Of a DNA stretch of 64,000 nucleotides, positions 24,829 to 37,900 are shown one piece after another. The position numbers and the translations under genes were made by a program. The notes under the pieces are model-generated. The model worked only from the letters and a program-made list of their open reading frames with translations, searched no databases and had not been told where the DNA came from. This DNA comes from Meandrina meandrites (taxonomy: Eukaryota > Cnidaria > Anthozoa > Scleractinia > Meandrinidae), in the NCBI GenBank assembly GCA_963693305.1, contig OY855905.1, positions 39,163,695 through 39,227,694 of the forward strand, written 5' to 3'. How positions within the stretch are numbered: position 1 is the stretch's first letter; each line of letters opens with the position of its first letter.

Positions 24829-25605
24829 TTAGGAAAAACGAAATGGAAATAGTAATGATAATAGCATGAAAATGAATTTAAAAAATAATTGCGACGTTGA
24901 GTTGGCGTTCACAGAAGGTGTCCTTGTGTTAGTAAAATAACAATTGTTCCATATGAAAAACATGTAATTTTTTTCATTAAAATAACATTCCATATAAATA
25001 AATATACTCAATTGTACAATGCACTAAAATCTTATCGAAATATTTCCTATTTCCAGAATGAATTTAGATTGCGTGAATAAGGAAGTCTACTGATTATTCT
25101 AGTGTCGGTCACTATGTTGCACGAATTTGAACGTAGAAAACAATAACTTTGAGGGAGGCAAAAGGGGTTGGAGGGGTGAATATTGACTATTTTCAATATA
25201 AGAATTGAAAGAATTCTAAGTGAAAGTAGCCTTTAGGTATCGGCTTTTCACCGGTCCGTGGTGGGAATCGTCGGTGCTGAGATACTGGAAAGAGTGTTGA
25301 TCATTTTAGGGGGAATCTCCACAATTTTCAGTTAAATTTATGTTGTGGTTGATCTATCTTATAACTTTTAACTTCAAATTCTTGTTCTTATTTTACTGAG
25401 TGTTTGAAACTGCTCGTTAACGTAGATAAAGAACTTTTAAAAACCCCGTTAAATTTTTGAAAATAGCAACTTATTACTAAAAATTTACCTCCAAAGGAAA
25501 AAGATAGTTGCCGAATCCTCCCATCGAGCTATGAACTAAAAGCAATAGACTGACAACGTATTGTTCGTTCTTTAATGAACTTTGCTAATGGCATTCCTGT
25601 GTTTC

Positions 25606-25635
25606 CACTGCCCGGGTGATATGACTGTCCGTATA
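25606..25635 (+). repeat. 30-bp copy of 24509-24538
   Basis: The word CCACTGCCCGGGTGATATGA and the following ten bases are identical in both places. In the other array spacers the site reads on from tgtttccac without it, so it is a small inserted patch. Confidence 0.7.
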
Positions 25636-25818
25636 CTTAAATAAACGTTAAGACATTGAGGTGGCGTGCAGTGTTTTTAACTTTTTTAAGAACCTAAAGA
25701 GTTTCTGTGTGTGTTAAAAAAGATATAAATTTAGAAATTAAATTTAACCTTACTTTCAAGCTTTAGAATAATGAGCTATATACAGAGTCATCCATGAAGC
25801 ATCTTTAAATTAAAGCCT

Positions 25819-28800
25819 TCACATACAAAGCCACAATAAAACAGGGACAAGAAAAAGAAAAACTTTGTTGCTAGGTACCAAGCGTCTGGCAGAAGAAGCT
25901 GCAAAAAAAAAAGAGAGACTACATGAGAAAATAGAAGAAAGCAACTGGAATCTTTTATACTACAGACCTGTATTGCTGCTTGTATAACGTACATTGTCCA
26001 TTTCATTAGCAAGTTAATAAGGGAAGTGCCATGAAAATAAACGTGTTTCAGTTTGACATGGAACTGACCACTAAAATCGTGCAGTTATTTAACTTATTCA
26101 TATCACTACAAACTGACTCAGTGAAGAAGGTATATTTTATATTGTATCACCAATTCAGGCAATTTCTTAAAAGGAATCTTATGTATCAGGCATTCAATGT
26201 GCATTCGCCCTTGTTACCTTGCTTCTCATCTTTTATATTATTTTGTATTAATACAGTTGGAGCTCAGTGTAAGTTGACGAAGTTACCTAGCTTAATGTAC
26301 TTCAGGTTGCTATCTACTATAATCCAACTGAGCCGCTTTGTACAAGAGTTGCTAACTCTGTAACTAACGTTTGTGATTTGTTCATCAGCAAATTTTACCG
26401 AATCTGCGTGACTTGCTTACCTTTACACTGTTTACCATTTCCGTGATATCCTTTTAAACAAGAGCAACGGTATGATCCCCATGTATTACCGCACACAGCT
26501 TTCTGATGACAGTCGTGGACACCCTCTGCACACTCATCGACATCATGACATGACATTCCATCACCACGGAAACCGTGACCGCAGGTGCAGGTGTAAGAGC
26601 CTGGGGTGTTAATGCAACGTGCATTCCAGCTGCATTTGTCTGTCCCATCTCTACATTCATCAATGTCTAAAGAAATGTACGACAGACCGTTGTTTGTCAT
26701 TTAGCACAGACAGGCCATAAAAACTTTCTAATTCATTTTTCCTCAATCTACAGGTCCCCAGCTGAATGCATAAGATCTCAGTGCTAACTGGTTAATTACA
26801 ATGTCGTTTGACCAATTGATTATAAACAAATTCAACAATATATAAAAACAAAATTAGTGAACATAGAGAGTAATCGATACTAATGACAGAAACAAAAAAA
26901 ATATTTTTTATCGTTCAAACTCGACTTTTGTCTTTAGAATTTTCAGTTAAATGAAAGATGTTTTTCAGATACCATTTTCATTAACTGAAGACTTAACACC
27001 ATATGCTTTGGGTGTATACTACAAAAGCCGGTAAAGCAAGCATACATCAAAACGAAAACTTCTGATACAACTCATATTATACTTGTTAATCCAATGCTTA
27101 CCATTACAGTATCGTCCATTGCCACTGTACCCTTTTCTGCAGAAGCAGCTGTAAGAGCCTGGCTTGTTAACGCAGCTGGCATGAGCGTCACAAAGATGAC
27201 TTCCATCACTACACTCATTGATGTCGGAGCATAAACGACCGTCTCCACGAAAACCGTCCTTGCACGAACAAGAATAAGAGCCCACAGTGTTCCTGCAAGT
27301 CGCATCCAAACTGCAGTCATGTGATCGATCCAGACATTCGTTGACATCTCGACACACTTGACCGTCACCATGAAACCCAGAAATGCAGGTGCATTTGTGA
27401 GAGCCTTTAGTGTTTGTGCATACCGCGTTTTTGTGGCACTTGTGAGTCCCATCCTTACATTCGTCATTGTCATTGCACGACCAGCCATCTCCCTTAAATC
27501 CTTGAAGACAAGTACAGCCGTAAGAACCAATAGTGTTATTACATAGTGCACGAACGCTGCAATTGTGCAGATTGGCCTTGCACTCATCAACATCTTGACA
27601 TGACATGCCATTTCCCTCGAATCCTTCACGACATGTACAATTATAAGAACCGAAAGTATTATTGCAGTCTGCATGAACACTGCAATTGTGTGTATTGACT
27701 TTGCATTCATCAGTGTCATTGCAGCTAGACCATCCATCTCCTATGAATCCTGGGATACAAGAACAGCCATACGAGCCAACAGTGTTCACGCAGAGAGCAT
27801 GAACACTGCAATTGTGCATCTTGGCTAGTTTGCATTCATCTACATCTTGACATGAGATCCCATTTCCTTGGAATCCTTCATGACATGTACAGTTATAAGA
27901 GCCGATGGAATTATTGCAGTGTGCATAAACACTGCAATTTTGAACACCTAGTTTACATTCATCTTTGTCTGTGCACGATCGTCCATCGCCTTGGTACCCA
28001 GGAAGGCAACGGCACTTATAGGAACCAACTGTGTTCTGACAAGCGGCGTTAGAAGGACACGAATAAAGTCCTTCGGATAAGCACTCATTGAGATCTGCAG
28101 AAGACAATAAGAATGGCAATGGTTATATTAAAGTTGGACCTTTTGGAAATGTCTACAGCCCGTTAATATGTACTGCTGGAGTTATAATATAATCAAATAC
28201 CGGCTACTCGGTCAGCTAGAAAAAGGCCGTTAACCTGCTCCCCATTCCAAGACAGCTTTGCGTCGACGCAAGTGAAATACAAGAGAAACGATCGATATAG
28301 AGGCTTCGTTATGATAGGTACTCTAGTGTTTTCCATTACCTCGACAAACAGAACCATTTCCTTGGAAGCCATTCTTACAAACACAGGTGTAATGTTTCTC
28401 GTATCTTTGATCAGCTTTACAGATAGCATTGGCGTCACAGAGTGGCTTCTGCCTGCAGTCAAACGAGGTGGCCAAACTTCTTTTGTCCTGTGCGTCTGTT
28501 TTTGGAAGATGCACAACACAGTCAAAGGGTTTTATAAGGTGAGACTGAAGCGATATATATGGATAGGTACACTAATTCAGTGGATATAGGACCATATGGT
28601 AATGGGAAGAAGATCATTTGTAAACTACCCCAAAATTGAAAGTGGCTTCGCCGCTATCCTTACATGCACATCACATTAGAACTCCTGTGCCAGTAAAGTG
28701 GGAACAGATTATTTTATATAATAATCATCAAACGCTCAGTGTTACAATTTTATACATACAAACTGGAATCTTATATACCCAGCTTAAGCTACCTACGCAT

Positions 28801-29182
28801 AAATTTATCAGATGTATGCAGAATGTGCAAAGCACAGCATTTTCAGTATTCTTTACTCGCCCACTGTTTATTATACAATCATGTAATAACAGAAGCACTG
28901 CTCATCCAATGAACACGAACTAATCAACTTCAGTTCAGCTGAGGTTTGTCTAGTTACCTACTGAAACTACTGCCGCATGTTCTTACCTTTGTTTTGAGGA
29001 GATGTTTTGAGAACCACAAATATCAGAACAGGAGTCAAAACCAGAACAATTACGAACGCGAATAGTACTCCCACAATCGATAGTTTCTTATTGGAGGTGA
29101 GTTCACTCCACTTCATCAATTCTTTGATCTTCGGCAACTCGAATTTTGTTTTAGATTGTGACATGTTACTCTTCGTTCCCAT
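25819..29182 (-). CDS. Array gene 3: membrane EGF-repeat protein, 5 exons
   Basis: Exons: 28987-29182, 28340-28495, 27102-28094, 26421-26666, 25819-25898; all phase 1; 1671 nt, 556 aa. This is the most compact copy and has no transposon in its introns, so it is the best reference for the family. Exon 1 has a ~40-aa polar start, LysLys, and a ~22-aa Val/Leu/Ile segment. There are 11 EGFs (1 + 8 + 2), the last ten with the calcium-binding D-x-D/N-E-C start. The last exon has a clean polypyrimidine acceptor and encodes a Ser/Ala/Arg linker, then [15 protein letters not shown] at the stop: a GPI-signal-like tail. Start: two adjacent ATGs (29185, 29182); paralogues align with 29182. Confidence 0.83.
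28972..29182 (-). other. Gene 3 exon 1: N-terminal anchor segment
   Basis: Coding bases 28987-29182, then the donor GTAAG. The product has a basic stretch (SNKK) immediately before a long aliphatic run and no Cys. Charge before and little after favours an N-inside signal anchor, but a cleaved long signal peptide is not excluded. Confidence 0.6.
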
Positions 29183-29350
29183 CATAATTTAAAGAAGATT
29201 CACGAAGTAACGTTAAAACCTGTCGATCGATACGCAACAACAGATATGCAACATCAGCCTTTCCCAGAAATTTAGATTCTCGGAAATCGGGGAAACCCCC
29301 TTTTAAATTATGTAGATTATGTGGAGACATTTTATTGGTTAATTTAGGGA
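29183..29350 (-). promoter_or_regulatory. Gene 3 promoter with kappaB-like motif
   Basis: GGGGTTTCCCC on the minus strand at 29289-29299, TATA-like TTTAAAAG adjacent, CCAAT box at 29334-29338. Same layout as the other copies. Confidence 0.5.
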
Positions 29351-30344
29351 CTTTCTTGAAAGGTTTCCCCGGAAACCAGCTGACTTCTCTATCGAGACGT
29401 CGTTCTGTAATGTGTTATTTATAATCCGCTGTTTATGTTTTCACCATACTGAAAGACAAAATTACCATGTATAAATGCAGTCTAGTTAAGCAAAACAATG
29501 GCGTGTGTTTGCAATAGTGTGAGGAGGACGTTTGCACAGGGCGACCGTATAATTGTGAAATGGTGGATTTAATATTCAGTTCTAACTTTTGTTTCTTTTT
29601 CAATAATAAAGATTTGTTAAAAAAAGGAAATTACAATAAAAATACAAACTCACTTCGTTTCTGAATAAATTATTTTTATTCTGTCCTCAGTTCAGGTCTT
29701 TTTTGGCAGTCATGTGCTCAAAATTATATAAAGGGGGACTTAGTCCCTCGGTGCGACCGTATACAACAAAAGATCCGACAAAGGAAAATGGTGCTTTCCA
29801 TTTACCCGCAATACTCGGAAATTTCGGTCGGCAGTCAAGTAGAAAGTTCCGTTTCGGTTCGGTTCGACCGGAATATTTGGAACCACCTCTGGAGGTGGTT
29901 CACTACTTTGACCGGTCGGAGCGAAAATTACAGTTTCAACACAGGACGAAAATTGTAGGGCTTGCTTTAATTGTGACTGGATGTTGGCACTATATATTTT
30001 TCTTAACCAGAAAAACTGAAAAATTAAATAATCCGGGCAATAGATGATTGCTGCCAGAGATGGTCACACGTTGTTATCTTCACGCTCCAATGGTGGGAAG
30101 ACGCGATATAACGAAAGTGGACTCCGGTTCATCGGCACCGACTAGGAAGGAAGTAGAGCTGCTTTTAGGCTTAGCATAAACTTAAAAGTCGTGGGGTTTA
30201 CTGAGGCCTACATAAGGAGACAAAATGGTGCCCCCATCTCCACCCCCCACCAAATCTGACGCCGATAACTGGACGGCAATCTGACATAACACGAATTCTA
30301 TTTTTGTCAACAGTTCTTGTAAAAATTAAATTAGTGTAGGATAT
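29351..30344. other. Spacer right of gene 3, partly duplicated
   Basis: About 29860-30170 is related to 48190-48900 right of gene 5 (shared ACTTTGACCGGTCGGA and GACGCGATATAAC words). It contains a 22-bp palindrome, GAACCACCTCTGGAGGTGGT plus two bases, near 29880. No coding frame is shared between the two copies, so I do not call a gene. Confidence 0.45.
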
Positions 30345-31112
30345 GCTACTGAACAAGAAGTTGCTATAGCAACCTAAAACCGCGCTTATATTTTTGGCTA
30401 ATTAACAGCTTTCTTTCTCAAAAGTCACGGTTAAATTTAATCTGTTTGCATTATGAGTAAAGGACTAGCAAAGTAGTCACGTTAGTCACACAATCCGAGG
30501 TTTAAGTTGTCCCCTGCCCCGGCTATCTTTAGCTTAGGGGTTTTTCCCTTCTAATGACGTAACCCCTGCACGTTCGGGCACGCTCAATTGTTTACTTTAG
30601 CAAATATTTCATTTCCTTTCAAATCTTTGAACTCACTTCGATGAAACAGCCAAAGAATTCACTTCGATTGCCTAAACCCACAAGAAATACTCGCAGAAGA
30701 GGAAACAAATTAAATTAATGACCGTCGCTTCTGCCAACATAAACATGCAAATAAAACACAATGTTATTTGTCACGTAATGAAAGTGAAACCTGCAACATC
30801 AGCGCATTCCATGGCTGATGTAATACCTTTTTTCAGCGTATTCAACATTCGCTTTCAATCCAACGCTTCGATAAAACCAAAAGAAAATATACTTTATACA
30901 CAATAAAGAAAACAATATCCGCAACATTTTCGGTACATTAATGTTTCAACAGCTTTTGGCGAATGAACATCATAGGTTGCGTGATTTCAAAGCCCCAATC
31001 ACGATTTGGCCGAGTGGAGGTTTGGGTCTGGTCACCGACAAAAAAACGAAAAAAAAATAATAAATCCCGTGTAAAGCAAGAACCGCGCTCGGCCCATGGC
31101 CGCGCGGTTAAT
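30345..31112. repeat. Solo copy of the composite repeat
   Basis: Begins AACAAGAAGTTGCTATAGCA and ends with the AACCGCGC...GCGCGGTT hairpin. The interior matches 23103-23790. Its discrete 768-bp form suggests the mobile unit from which the tandem block at 20085-23957 arose. Confidence 0.65.
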
Positions 31113-31980
31113 AAATATTGATTTAAATAAAAAAGGTAAAAATCACATGATTTCGAGTGCCATGTGGAATAGGCGCGAGCCTGTAGGTCTTTGAAAAATT
31201 TACTAACGAGAGAAATCATGTGATCACATGTTAAAAATAGACTATTTACAGCCTTGGGCTATAGCAGCAGGTAGTGCCCTTGGTTTCCAAACGTTGGGAA
31301 ATCTTCGGATTATCTTCGAAAGTCTTCGGGTGATCTTCGAAAATATTTTGATGTCTTCGGTACACTTATATTTATCTTTTACTATCTTTGGAAGGCTTCG
31401 GGTGAACTTCGTGTCGCCCAGTTCTGTCTGTTATCATACTTGTGATTAAACAAATGGGACTCCCGCTACGCAGTCGTCCGATTTTGTCAAGCACTCGTAC
31501 AATTAAAGACCGAACTGGACTCCACTCAATCCTATTACCATTATTAATTAATGTCGGTTGATCTATCTTATTACTTTTAACTCAAACTCTATAGTTCATA
31601 ACATAGTTCTTTAACGTAGAGCAAGAGCTTTTTCAACCCCGTTATACTTGGGAAAATAGCTCCTTATTGCACAATTTTACCTCCAAAGGAAACAATGGTT
31701 GCCGAATCTTCCCATCGAGCCACGAACTAAAACCGGAACACTGACATGTGTTTTGTTTTTTAATAAACTTTGCTAATTGTATTACTGTGTTTCCACAACT
31801 CCGCTTTATACTTAAAAACCGGTAAAACATTGAAAAACCTAAACAGTTTTTCTGTGTCTATTACAAATGATATAAATTTAAAGATGGGAAATTATAAATT
31901 TAAATTTAACATTACTTTCAAACTTTTAAATATTTAGCTATATACAGAGTCATCTATGAAGCATCTTCAATTTAAAGTCT

Positions 31981-34900
31981 TCACATACAATGCCATAACA
32001 TAACAGTAAGAAAAAGAATAACGCTGTTGCGAGGTACCGAGCTTCTGGCAGAAGAAGCTGCAAAACAAGAGAGAAAATATGAGAAAATTAAAGAAAACAA
32101 CTGGAATGTTTATTCTACGGACCTGGATTGCTGCCTGTATAACTTATACATTGTCCATCTCATTAGCAAGTTAATACCTGCAGTACCCTTGACATTCTAT
32201 TCTATCTTCTTCCTATCACTGAGCCATTGAATAAGGCATATAATATTGTCAACAATTCAGGCAATTTCTTAAAACGAATATTATGTATCGAGCAATCAAT
32301 GTGCAGATTCACCCTTAGAATGAAAAGATCCTAAAACGCAAGTTAAAACGCAGGGTTCAGTGCAAACTTGTAACCTTGTCTCTCATCTTCTGTGTTCTTT
32401 TGTATAAATTAAGTCGGAATTTGCAGAGAAAAGTGTGTTAGTTGATGGAGTTATCTGGCTTAATTTACTTCAGGTTGCTATCAACTATAATTCAACTAAG
32501 CTGGTTTGTACAAGACACGAGTTGATAACTGACTTGCTTACCTTTACACTGTTTGCCACTTCCGTGATATCCTTTTAAACAAGAGCAGCGGTACGATCCC
32601 CGTGTATTAACGCACTCAGCTTTTCGATGACAGTCGTAGACACTCTCCGAGCACTCATCGACATCATGACATGACATTCCATCACCACGGAAACCGTGAC
32701 TGCAGCTACAGGTGTAAGAGCCTTGGGTGTTAATGCAGAGCGCATTCGAGCTGCATTTGTTTGTCCCATCTTTGCATTCATCGACGTCTAAAGAAAAGTA
32801 AGATAGACTAATCGTTGTTAGTATGTTTGTCATTTAGCACATGTAGCAGACGAAAAAATTTTCTAATATATTTTTCCTCAATCTACAGTTCCCCAACTAA
32901 TTGTGTTAGTTGATGAAGTTACCTGGCTTAATTAACTTCAGGTTGCTACCATTATAATTCAACTGAGTCGGTTTGTACAAGACATGATGAGTTGATAACT
33001 TTATAACTTATGCTTGTGATTTATCATGATCAGGAAATTTAGAAAAGTTTAGATGACTTGCTTACCTTTACACTGTTTGCCATTTCCGTGATATCCTTTT
33101 AAACAAGAGCAACGGTATGATCCCCGTGTATTAACGCATTCAGCTTTCCCATGACAGTCGTGGACACTCTCTGAGCACTCATCGACATCATGACATGATA
33201 TCCCATCACCACGGAAACCGTGACTGCAGCTACAGGTGTAAGAGCCTTGGGTGTTAATGCAGCGCGCATTCGAGCTGCATTTGTTTGTCCCATCTCTACA
33301 TTCATCGATGTCTAAAGAAAAGTAAGATAGACTAATCGTTGTTAGGATGTTTGTCGTTAAGCACATATGGACGACGAAAATATCTAATTTATTTTTTCTC
33401 AATCTACAGTTCCCCAGCTAAATGTGTTAGTTGATGGAATTGCCTGGCTTAATTTACTTCAGGTTAATACCTACTATAATTCAACTGAGCTGCTTTGTAC
33501 ATGACATGAGTAGATAAATGCTTGTGATTTATACATCAGGAAATTTAAAAAAAGTCTACATGACTCGCTTACCTTTACACTGTTTGCCATTTCCGTGATA
33601 TCCTTTTAAACAAGAGCAACGGTATGATCCCCGTGTATTAACGCACTCAGCCTCCTGATGACAGTCGTGGACACCCTCTGCACACTCATCGACATCATGA
33701 CATGATATCCCATCACCACGGAAACCGTGACTGCAGTTACAGATGTACGAGCCTTGGGTGTTGATGCAGCGCGCATTCGAGCTGCATTTGTTTGTCCCAT
33801 CTCTGCATTCATCGATGTCTAAAGAAAAGTAAGATAGACTAATCGTTGTTAGTATGTTTGCCGTTAAGCACATATGGACGACAAAAATAACTAATTTATT
33901 TTTCCTCAATCTACAGTTCCCCAACTAAATGTGTTAGTTGATGGAATTGCCTGGCTTAATTTACTTCAGGTTAATACCCACTATAATTTAACTGAGCTGC
34001 TTTGTACATGACATGAGTTGATAACTTTATAACTTATGCTTGTGATTCATACATCAGGAAATTTAAAAAAGTCCACATGACTTGCTTACCTTTACACTGT
34101 TTGCCATTTCCGTGATATCCTTTTAAACAAGAGCAACGGTATGATCCCCGTGTATTAACGCACTCAGCTTTACCATGACAGTCGTGGACACCCTCTGCAC
34201 ACTCATCGACATCATGACATGATATCCCATCACCACGGAAACCGTGACTGCAGTTACAAATGTAAGAGCCTTGGGAGTTAGTGCAGCTCGCGTTCGAGCT
34301 GCATTTGTTTGTCCCATCTCTGCATTCATCGATGTCTAAAGAAAAGGACGACAGATCGTGCGTTGTAAGTATGTTTGTCATTTAGCACATATAGCCGACC
34401 ACATTTTCCTCAATCTACACTTCCACAGCTAAATGCATATAAACACTGTAAAGATGTTGGCATTTAATGGTCAATTAACAATTACGTTTGACCAATAGAC
34501 AACAAACAAATTCAACACTGAGTAGATAAAAACAAAATTTAAGAACATGGAGAGTAATCGATACATAATATTGACAGAAATGAAACCAAACACATTTTAT
34601 CGTTCAAACGCGGCTTGTACCTACAATAGCTTTCGGTAAAATGAACGATATTCCTTGAGATACCATTTATAGTAATTAAAGACCTGAACAATTAAGAAAA
34701 CATAGTAAATGGTTTGAACCCAGGAGTATCAGTAGTTCGTATAGTGTGATCGTCCGGGTGAGAGTAGTTCTGAGAAGAACTGTTGTTGGTGACTGACGTT
34801 TCGACAACCTGTGCGGAAGTCATCTTCAGAGTCAAGTGAAGAGTTGTTGTCAGTTGGTGATGTTATAAGTCTGGTCCGTTGAAACTGATTGGTCAGTTTA

Positions 34901-37900
34901 GCCGTGATGTTATTGGCTGTAAGACTCGTGTTCAGTCCGTCAACAGTATAATTGGTCAGTTTCGATCCGTCTATTGTTAGTCAAATTAAGTCGTTCTGTT
35001 TGTGGTCTGTTCGTCGGTTTTGTTTATGTCGTTAATTAGTCGTTTGTAAGGTGGCGGTAGTTGTTGACATCTGTTGATAGGCGTTTGTTCTAAGTTTGTG
35101 TACCAGCTTTCTAGAGTCAGTCGTTGAAAATAGTTCGTACTGTAGGTTAAACATTCAGCAGAGTCCCAGTCAATTTTGTGATTAGTAAGTCGGTGGTGTT
35201 CAGAAATGTGATTGTTTACATCACCATTTCTAGTCGCTCGTTTGTGTTCAGTCAGTCTCGTGTTGAGGTTTCTACCAGTCTCTCCAATGTAGGAGGCTTG
35301 GCAGTCGGAGCATTTGATCTTATAAACCGCTCCCTGTCTGTTGTTAGGTTCGTCCCTGTCTTTAACGTTGGTCAGTAAATGTCGCAACGTAGTTGTAGGC
35401 TTGTGAGCTACACGGATATTGTAAGGTTGTAGAATCCGCGCGATGGTCTCAGAAGTGCCCTTGATGTAGGGTATGGTCGCTGTAGTAACAGATGTAGGGT
35501 TCTTGTTGGTTTCTGTAGTTTCAGTAGTTCGGTGAGTGTTTCGTCTAACGAAGTCGGCGTTGTAGTTGTTCTTGTAGAAAACACGGTCAAGGTATTTGTT
35601 TTCGTCAGATAAACTGTCTGTTGTGTCACAAACCAGTTGCGCTCGTCTCGTCAAAGTCTTGATAGTCGTAGCTTTGTGAGAAGTCGGGTTGTAGGATGAT
35701 TCGTCCAGTAATCTGTCGGTATGTGTCGGTTTTCTGTACACTGTGGTATGTAGTTCGTTGTTGTCGTGGCTTACCAGACAGTCTAGAAATGGAAGTTTTC
35801 CATCTTCTTCGATCTCTCTGGTAAACTGAATGTCGGCGTGCTGTTCGTTAAGGTGTTTGTGAAAGTCGTCAATTTCGTCTTTGTGTACGGCGGTAAATGT
35901 ATCGTCAACGTAGCGTAATCAGAGCGGTATCGTTTGTCGGCAAGTTACAAGGGCGTGTTCCTCGATGTTTTGCATCACAATTTCTGCGACAACAACGGAA
36001 ACCGGCGAACCCATGGCTGTTCCGTGCAACTGCTTGTAGTGTTTTCCGTTGTACTGAAAGTAAGTCGATGTAAGGCAGAGGTTCAGTAAGTCCATGATGT
36101 CATCAGTTGGTAACGGTAATGTAACAGTAGATTGTTGGATAGCGGTCTCAGTGCACTGTAGAGCCAATTGAAGTGGAATACTGGTGAACAGTGATTTCAC
36201 ATCAAAAGACACAAGTTTGTAGTCGTCAGGTATCTGTACCGTCTTGATGGCGTCAATAAAGTTCTCAGTAGATTGCAGTTTACGTCTCGATTGTCAGTAA
36301 GGGGTTGCAGTATAGTCGTTAGGTATTTGGACAGTTGGTACGTAGGGGACCCACAGAACGAGACTATGGGTCGCATAGGAAAACCAGGTTTGTGCAGTTT
36401 CGGTAGTCCGTAGAGTTTCGGTGGCTGTGGTACTGAGCACCTCAGTCGGTAGTAGCGTTTCGTGCTACGTTGACGATACATTTACCGCCGTACATTTACC
36501 GCCGATACATTTACCGCCGTACACAAAGACGAAATTGACGACTTTCACAAACACCTTAACGAACAGCACGCCGACATTCAGTTTACCAGAGAGATCGAAG
36601 AAGATGGAAAACTTCCATTTCTAGACTGTCTGGTAAGCCACGACAACAACGAACTACATACCACAGTGTACAGAAAACCGACACATACCCGACAGATTAC
36701 TGGACGAATCATCCTACAACCCGACTTCTCACAAAGCTACGACTATCAAGACTTTGACGAGACGAGCGCAACTGGTTTGTGACACAACAGACAGTTTTAT
36801 CTGACGAAAACAAATACCTTGACCGTGTTTTCTACAAGAACAACTACAACGCCGACTTCGTTAGACGAAACACTCACCGAACTACTGAAACTACAGAAAC
36901 CAACAAGAACCCTACATCTGTTACTACAGCGACCATACCCTACATCAAGGGCACTTCTGAGACCATCGCGCGGATTCTACAACCTTACAATATCCGTGTA
37001 NNNNNNNNNNNNNNNNNNNNNNNNNNNNNNNNNNNNNNNNNNNNNNNNNNNNNNNNNNNNNNNNNNNNNNNNNNNNNNNNNNNNNNNNNNNNNNNNNNNN
37101 NNNNNNNNNNNNNNNNNNNNNNNNNNNNNNNNNNNNNNNNNNNNNNNNNNNNNNNNNNNNNNNNNNNNNNNNNNNNNNNNNNNNNNNNNNNNNNNNNNNN
37201 AAAGTTCTCAGTAGATTGCAGTTTACGTCTCGATTGTTCAGTAAGGGGTTGCAGTATAGTCGTTAGGTATTTGGACAGTTGGTACGTAGGGGACCCACAG
37301 AACGAGACTATGGGTCGCATAGGAAAACCAGGTTTGTGCAGTTTCGGTAGTCCGTAGAGTTTCGGTGGCTGTGGTACTGAGCACCTCAGTCGGTAGTAGC
37401 GTTTCGTGCTACGTTGACGATACATTTACCGCCGTACATTTACCGCCGATACATTTACCGCCGTACACAAAGACGAAATTGACGACTTTCACAAACACCT
37501 TAACGAACAGCACGCCGACATTCAGTTTACCAGAGAGATCGAAGAAGATGGAAAACTTCCATTTCTAGACTGTCTGGTAAGCCACGACAACAACGAACTA
37601 CATACCACAGTGTACAGAAAACCGACACATACCGACAGATTACTGGACGAATCATCCTACAACCCGACTTCTCACAAAGCTACGACTATCAAGACTTTGA
37701 CGAGACGAGCGCAACTGGTTTGTGACACAACAGACAGTTTATCTGACGAAAACAAATACCTTGACCGTGTTTTCTACAAGAACAACTACAACGCCGACTT
37801 CGTTAGACGAAACACTCACCGAACTACTGAAACTACAGAAACCAACAAGAACCCTACATCTGTTACTACAGCGACCATACCCTACATCAAGGGCACTTCT

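Noticed and set aside
36779..37425. Open frames running through the N block
   Set aside because: The Ns carry no information, and the flanks are the two ends of one retroelement.
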